Shown: piece by piece, positions 57,734-64,000 of the stretch | Position numbering within the stretch: the first letter of the stretch is position 1 | How the letters are laid out: each line of letters begins with the position of its first letter | NCBI GenBank assembly: GCA_946902985.2 | Contig: OX336388.2 | Span: 1,209,534,609-1,209,598,608 of the forward strand | Source of the DNA: Meconema thalassinum | Taxonomy: Eukaryota > Arthropoda > Insecta > Orthoptera > Tettigoniidae | Direction of reading: 5' to 3' | Length of the DNA stretch: 64,000 nucleotides | The notes under the pieces: model-generated | What the model saw: the letters and a program-made list of their open reading frames with translations, nothing else | What the model was told of the DNA's origin: nothing | The model's database searches: none | Made by a program: the position numbers and the translations under genes

Positions 57734-59168
57734 ACAAGTAGTTCCGTGAAGAACTATACAGCCTATTTTCATATATCCTGCTCATGTTAATTGTCTCTAT
57801 CAACATACAAAATTTCAGTTTAATTGCTTTAACAGATTCGTAGATATTGAGAACCGTCTAAATATTTCATATGGTCGCCAGGATGGATTTTTATTTTTGT
57901 ATTATTACATTAAGATTATTGTGTACGTGTGGTATTCAAACTTCAATCGCATGATTAGAACACAAGAAGTAAAAACGAGATTTTAAAAGTTCGCACACCA
58001 GCCATCTTGTGATTATGCAAACAATTGAAATAAATTACATGCCAGTGGATCAACATTTGTATAAGCATTTAACGTGCAACGTTTCACGGCACTCGGATAG
58101 TTAATTCGCGAGAAACGTCCATTTAAATATTTATACTTCGCGTCGCCGCCATGTTGGATTTGTGCTCAACTGGTTACTGAAAGTCCTATAGGTGAACATA
58201 TGTTCATAGTCTCTATGAACATAAAAAAATCAGTTTGGTTGCTGTAAAAGATTCATAGATATTGAGAACCGTCTAAATATTTCGGAAGCTCGCCATTTAG
58301 GATTGTTATATGTATAGGCCATAGAGTTATGTACCATTCAAGGACAATTATTGCCTAGCTTTATTATTCAAACTATCACTTCGATCGCATGATTACGACA
58401 CAAGAATAAAAACTTAATTTTAAAATTTCGCACAGCCGCCATCTTGAGTTTATGTAAACAATTGAATTAAATTACATGGCAGTGCATTACAATCTGCAAA
58501 ATCATTTACTGTACCACATTTCACTGCGCTCAGAGAGTTAACTCACGAGAAAAGTCTATTAAAATATTTCAAATTCGCTTGGTCGCCATGTTCGTTTTGT
58601 ACTTTACAGGTTTATGAAATATACATAGGTAAACTTGTATCAGTACCCGTTATCACCGTACAAAAATGCATGATGATATCTGTAATAGTTTCGGAGCTAT
58701 AGAATGTCAGTGAAATATTTCGCACAGCCGCCATTTTGAGGTTATGTAAGCAATTGAACTAGATTAGACTCCAGTGCATTACAATGTGTATAAACATTTG
58801 CTGTACCAAGTTTCATTACGTTTGGATAGTTAAATCGCGAGAAATGTCTATTTGAAAGTCTCAATTTCGCTTGACCGCCATGTTGGTTTTGTAGTCACCA
58901 GGTTTTTGAAAGTCTCATAGGTGAACTTCTAGTAGAGCCCTTTATCACCGAACACTATTTCAGGGCGATATCGGTAATAGTTTCGGAGATATTGAATGGT
59001 AGTGAAATATTTCGCACAGCCGCCATGTTGGATTGGTGAGACGTAACAAAATTTGAAGGGCACGGTCGATGTCGCTGGGAATAGTGCTATGAATTTACCG
59101 AGTTTCATTGAAATCGCTCCAGCCGTTTAGATTTTATTAGGGACACACACACACACACACACACACCT

Positions 59169-59212
<44 letters not shown>

Positions 59213-59278
59213 CACACACACGGACAAAAGGTGATCTCATAAGCCTATTTTTTTCAAAATTGAAAATAGGCTAAAAAT
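57734..59278 (+). mobile_element. Family C repeat, copy 6, inside polymerase gene
   Basis: Full copy: ACAAGTAGTTCCGTGAAGAA start, GCCAT motifs at about 144-147-base spacing, CA tract (59142-59215) and terminal hairpin with CTAAAAAT. It interrupts the polymerase frame with no obvious target duplication. Confidence 0.85.
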
Positions 59279-59610
59279 GGGGATGTAATCATGTGTGTAC
59301 GGTATTACCGACTCTAAAAATAACATCCTAACATTTAAGGATTATGAGAAACAGCTTCGAGTACCATTTGTTATATATGCTGACTTCGAGGCTTTGCTAA
59401 AACCATTTAATACATGTTCATCGAATCCATCCCAACCTTTCACCAACACTACTCACATTCATGAACCTTTTAGCTTTGCATATTATATTAAATGTAGTTA
59501 CGATAACTCGTTAAATAAGTTTGAGCTCTACAGAGGACCTGATGCACTTAAAGTTTTTATGGAAAGACTAGAGAAAGATGTCATCCGTATATCCTCTATT
59601 TTATATACAA
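59279..59610 (+). pseudogene. DNA polymerase B (Polinton type), exonuclease start
   Basis: The frame resumes with CNHVCTVLPT, shifts, then reads LRVPFVIYADFEALLKP. Asp and Glu of ADFEA are the Exo I motif of the proofreading domain in family B polymerases. About 80 more codons follow before a family B insertion at 59611. The palm motifs are not in the window. Confidence 0.8.
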
Positions 59611-59996
59611 CTAGCAGTAGTACCCGGCTTCGCCCGGTGGAATGATGATAATGTTTTAAGGTCTCCTTAGAAATATAATGGACTTAAAATCTAAGTCATT
59701 TGCCCCCAAAGACAATGAGGAAGTAATATCTAGGTCATTTGCCCTTTTGATAAGGATGATAATAAAAACTACTGTTGAATTGACACGTCAAACTTACAAA
59801 CTACCTTAATAGAAATACATATTTCAAAATTCACAGGCGAGGAAGACTTATTGTGTGTGGTGATTAATGGTGTAATGGGCGTAACATCCACTGTAGGTCA
59901 TTTGCTCTTATGATGAGGATGATAAGGGAAACTACTACCGGTATTGAATTGACACTTCAACTTATAATGTACACAATGTACTGTAATAAAAATATG

Positions 59997-60462
59997 GCGG
60001 CTTCGGTGGCGTATTTGGTAGCATGCTGAGCTTCAATGCCCAAGATAGCGGGTTCAAGAGCGTTAAAAATCCCTCAGTATGCCTTTCTTCGGAGGGGCAG
60101 TAAAGCCGGCGGTCCCATGTCAGATTTATGGCATGTTAAAGAACCTTCCACTAATTACACCTGTGTGAAGCTAAATTGGATAGGTAAACAACGCTCTTAG
60201 ATGTCTACGTCCGTTGCCAAGAGCTGACTGCAGTGGCGTCTAGTAGCTAAGTTCCGAACTTGGCCTAGTAGTCGTGACGGCAAAAGTACGAACTATTTGA
60301 AGAATTCTAAGTTGCAGTTTGTACTTAAATTAAAAAACAGATAACACACACTAATACAGTCATCACAATTAACACCGGTTATCAGACAGATTCTACACAC
60401 CCCCAAAGTACACGGGGCTACATGACCGCGTTGTCGCAGCCCCTAAACTTAAGAACCAACCA
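59997..60462 (+). repeat. S1 SINE inside family B copy 2
   Basis: Like 20377-20888, but about 30 bases around the second half of the B box are deleted (GGGTTCAAG joins GCGTTAAAAATCC). Confidence 0.85.
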
Positions 60463-61366
60463 AAAATAAATATTTTAAAAATCACAGTCGAGAAAGACTT
60501 TATGCGGCGGTGATTATTGGTATGATGCGCGTAACATCTAGGTCATTTGCACTTATGATGATAATAATAAGGTAATTAAAAAATGACTACTAAACGAACA
60601 TGGTGTTATTTTAAAACTGATATAGGTAATTCAGGTGTCTAGCTTCGATGTCTTCCAAAGTCTCTACCTTATTTTCTGGCTTAGGCCTGTACTCGATGCG
60701 TCTAGTGAAAGAGCGTACTGCTCGGCAAAGACAAAGAATATAGGTCCAAGCTGTACGAACCTGAGATGATCGCAGATGATGACGAAATATGATGACACGC
60801 GTTCGGGGTTCCCCGTCCTATTTAGATTGACCGGGAATCACTCACTGTTTCGCAACGGCCCTGTGCTGACATCAGCATAGACAGCAGGAGATAACACGGC
60901 GGGCTCTGGAAAGTAATCTCAAGTCACCTCGCGATGAATCAGCAAGCTATTCTAACAACTGACCTCCCCCCCCAGGGTCTCACAACTTGTGGGACGTGGG
61001 TTGGCGACCACGGGACCCCAGCTGAGTCTGGCATCGCTTCTGCTTCCTGGTGCCGGGCTCATTTCAGTTTTCTTTCCTGTCGGCCTCCCTTGGTCAACTC
61101 TTGTTCTCTTCCGACCCAGACTGTATTAGGGTATCCGAGGGCTAGGGAGTCTTTCAATTTCCCGCCTTAATTGGCTTTGTCTCATCTTTCCTGATACCCT
61201 CATTCTTCGAGGGGTCGCCTTCTTTTCCTTTTCATAATATCTCCTGTCTTCTGCTCAAGGCCCACAAAGAGGCAGGGTGTGTGTAGACCCACCACTTCTG
61301 GTACACCCTCAAGGGCTCATGACTGGTGAGTTAGGAAGCTGGCAACCCCGAGGAATTCCTGAGCTA

Positions 61367-63535
61367 AATGCAGGGAATGGAGTGGTATGTGAGAAATTTC
61401 AAGTGGACAGTGTTACGGATCGGGTTCCAAATGGTAAGTATACACACTTTGTTTTCGATCGGTGAACGATGTAGATTTGTAACAAAAGGCCTTAATGCGG
61501 GAAATGGAGTGGTCTGTCCGAAATTTCGAGTGGACAGTGTTACTCGTCGAGTTCCAAACGGTAATTATGTAAAATCTGTTTGAGATCGGTGAAACGGTGT
61601 AGTTTTGTGCCAAAGGGCCAAAATGCAGGGAATAGAGTGAGTGGCCTGTCCAAATTTTAAAGTGGACAGTCTTACTCATCGGGTTCCAAAGGGTAAGTAT
61701 ACACATTTTGTTTTCGATCGGGGAAAGATGTAGATTTGCGCCAAAGGGCCTAAATGCGTGGAATGGAGTGGTCTGTCCGAAATTTCGAGTGGACAGTGTT
61801 ACTCGTCGAGTTCCAAAGGGTAATTATGTAAAATATGGTTGAGATCGGTGAAACTGTGTAGTTTTCTGCCAAAGGGCCAAAAAGCAGGGAATAGTGTGGT
61901 CTGTCCGAAATTTAAAGTGAACAGTGTTACTTGTCGGGTTCCTACGGGTAAGTATATAAAATTGGGGTCAGATCGGTGAAACGGTGTAGATTTGTGCCAC
62001 ACAGCCTAAATGCAAGGGATGGAGTGGCCTCGCCGCAATTTCAAGCAGACAGTGTTAGTCGCAGTGTTCCAAAGGGTAAATATACACATTTTGGTTGAGA
62101 TCGGTGAAACGGTGTAGATTTGTGCCAAAGTGCCTAAATGCAGGGAATGGGGTGGTCTGTCCAAAATTTTAAGTGGACAGTGTTACTCGCAGCGTTCCAA
62201 AGGGTAAGTATACAAATTTTGGTTCAGATCGGTGAAACGGTGTATATTTGTGCCAAAGGGCCTAAATGCAGGGGATGGAGTAGCCTCTCCATAATTTCAA
62301 GCAGACAGTGTTAGTCGCAGTGTTCCAAAGGGTAAATATACAAATTTTGGTTGAGATCGGTGGAACGGTGTAGATTTTGGCCAAAGGGCCTAAATGCAGG
62401 GAATGGAGTGGTCTGTCCGCAATTTCAAGCAGACAGTGTTACTCGCAGGCCTTCAAAGGGTGAGTATACAAATTTTGGTTCAGATCGGTGAAACGGTGTT
62501 GATTTGTGCCAAAGGGCCTGAATGCAGGGAATGGAGTGGTCTGTCCGCAATTTCAAGCAGACAGTGTTACTCGCAGGCTTTCAAAGGGTGAGTATACAAA
62601 TTTTGGTTGAGATCGGTGGAACGGTGTAGATTTGGGCCAAAGGGCCTGAATGCAGGGAATGGAGTGGTCCGTCCGCAATTTCAAGCGGACAGTGTTACTC
62701 GCAGGGTACCAAAGGGTAAGAATACGAAATTTGGTTCTGATCTGTGAAACGGTGTAGATTTGGACCAAAGGGCCTAAATGCAGGGAATGGGGTGGTCTGT
62801 CCGAAATGTCAAGTGGACAGTGTTACTCGCAGGGTTCCAAAGGGTAAGTATACACATTTTGGTTCAGATAGGTGAAACGGTGTATATTTGTGCAAAAAGG
62901 GCCTAAATGCAGCGAATGGCGTGGTCTGTCCGAAATTTCAAGCAGACAGTGTTACTCGCAGGGTACCAAAGGGTAAGAATACGAATTTTGGTTCTGATCG
63001 GTGAAACGGTGTAGATTGGGACCAAAGGGCCTAAATGCAGGGAATGGGGTGGTCTGTCCGAAATTTTAAGTGGACAGTGTTACTCGCAGGGTTCCAAAGG
63101 GTAAATATACAAATTTTGGTTGAGATCGGTGAAACGGTGTGGATTTGGACCAAAGGGCCTAAATGCAGGGAATGGGGTGGTCTGTCCGAATTTTTAAGTG
63201 GACAGTGTTACTCGCAGGGTTCCAAAGGTTAAATATACAAATTTTGGTTGAGATCGGTGAAACGGTGTGGATTTGGACCAAAGGGCCTAAATGTAGGGAA
63301 TGGGGTGGTCTGTCCGAATTTTTAAGTGGACAGTGTTACTCGCAGGGTTTCAAAGGTTAAATATACAACTTTTGGTTCAGATCGGTGAAACGGTGTAGAT
63401 TTGTGCAAAAGGGCCTAAATGCAGGGCATGGGGTGGTCTGTCCGAAATTTAATGTTGACAGGGTTACCCGCAGGGACCCAAAGGCTAAGTATAAAAATTT
63501 TGGTTCAGATCGGTGAAACGGTGTAAATTTGTATA
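61367..63535. repeat. 128-bp satellite array, about 17 units
   Basis: Same unit as 21783-23690, with landmarks GGGCCTAAATGCAGGGAATG and GTGGTCTGTCC. Confidence 0.9.
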
Positions 63536-63537
63536 CA

Positions 63538-63539
63538 TA

Positions 63540-63573
<34 letters not shown>

Positions 63574-63620
63574 TTTGTGCTTTATATATATATATATATA
63601 GATATAGATAGATAGATATA
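63538..63620. repeat. GACA, TA and GATA microsatellites
   Basis: GACA units, then TTTATATATATATATATA and GATAGATA steps, marking the family B end. Confidence 0.9.
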
Positions 63621-63622
63621 TC

Positions 63623-64000
63623 TGAAACGGTGTAGATTTGTGCCAAAGTGCCTAAATGCAGGGAATGGGGTGGTCTGTCCAAAATATTAAGCGGGCAGTG
63701 TTACTCGCAGCGTTCCAAAGGGTAAGTATACAAATTTTGGTTCAGATCGGTGAAACGGTGTATATTTGTGCCAAAGGGCCTAAATGCAGGGGATGGAGTA
63801 GCCTCTCCATAATTTCAAGCAGACAGTGTTAGTCGCAGTTTTCCAAAGGGTAAATATACAAATTTTGGTTGAGATCGGTGGAACGGTGTAGATTTTGGCC
63901 AAAGGGCCTAAATGCAGGGAATGGAGTGGTCTGTCCGCAATTTCAAGCAGACAGTGTTACTCGCAGGCCTTCAAAGGGTGAGTATACAAATTTTGGTTCA
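63623..64000. repeat. Resumed 128-bp satellite
   Basis: Begins mid-unit (CTGAAACGGTGTAGATTTGT) and follows the same unit variants in the same order as 62105-62480. Confidence 0.85.

Larger units (their letters stand above)
59611..64000 (+). mobile_element. Family B repeat, copy 2, running past the window end
   Basis: Same order as copy 1: CTAGCAGTAGTACCCGGCTT, S1 SINE (59997-60462), a segment homologous to 21000-21780, the 128-bp satellite (61367-63535), GACA repeats and a TATATA/GATA end at about 63603. The satellite then resumes at 63623 and matches 62100-62480, so a second partial unit follows. Confidence 0.8.

Overview
The window looks like repeat-rich intergenic DNA from an arthropod, most likely an insect with a large genome. 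It has splice-like and tRNA-promoter-like signals and many transposon families but no bacterial operons. I see no intact ordinary host gene. Almost everything I can explain is a mobile element, often one inside another. Species assignment is not possible from the sequence alone.
Layout. 1-2165: broken hAT/ZMYM-like gene (minus). 3096-4002: Penelope-like fragment with RT and GIY-YIG parts (minus), fused to an RTE-type RT fragment (plus, 4003-4478). That fragment is split by a tRNA-derived SINE (S1) with 13-bp target duplications at 4466 and 8176. The SINE is split by a tandem pair of another repeat (family A, 4690-7854), and that repeat holds a solo LTR with duplication ATAT (5475-6349). 8722-10262: the first of six copies of a non-coding repeat (family C) with a GCCAT motif about every 146 bp. 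10.3-14.5 kb: AT-rich, little recognised.
14.57-24.64 kb is a set of insertions in one non-LTR RT relic. An element with 53-bp inverted ends, an 8-bp duplication and a THAP-domain fragment (15065-24279) sits in that RT and is best read as a P-superfamily relic. It is itself filled by a nearly intact RTE retrotransposon (15755-19145), TTTA-type arrays and a family B repeat with a 128-bp satellite (19985-23764). 27473-28937: a structurally intact Tc1-type transposon with 36-bp perfect inverted ends, TA duplication and a 341-codon DD34E transposase.
31355-41301: a 9.9-kb LTR element with two 893-bp LTRs that differ at about 10 positions, ATAC target duplications, a primer-binding-like site and a purine tract. 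It has no recognisable protease, RT or integrase; it carries only a 378-codon reading frame of unknown type with one in-frame stop. 41.3-53.3 kb: SINEs of several families, an R2-like C-terminal fragment, family C copies in inverted orientation around a dead mariner with long inverted ends.
53.3-59.6 kb: a decayed Polinton/adintovirus-type DNA polymerase B gene with N-terminal C2H2 fingers, a possible promoter and two upstream introns. It is interrupted by a family C copy and then by a second family B copy, which runs to the window end.
The parts do not form a pathway. What they record is an order of insertions, and the target duplications and interrupted reading frames make that order readable.
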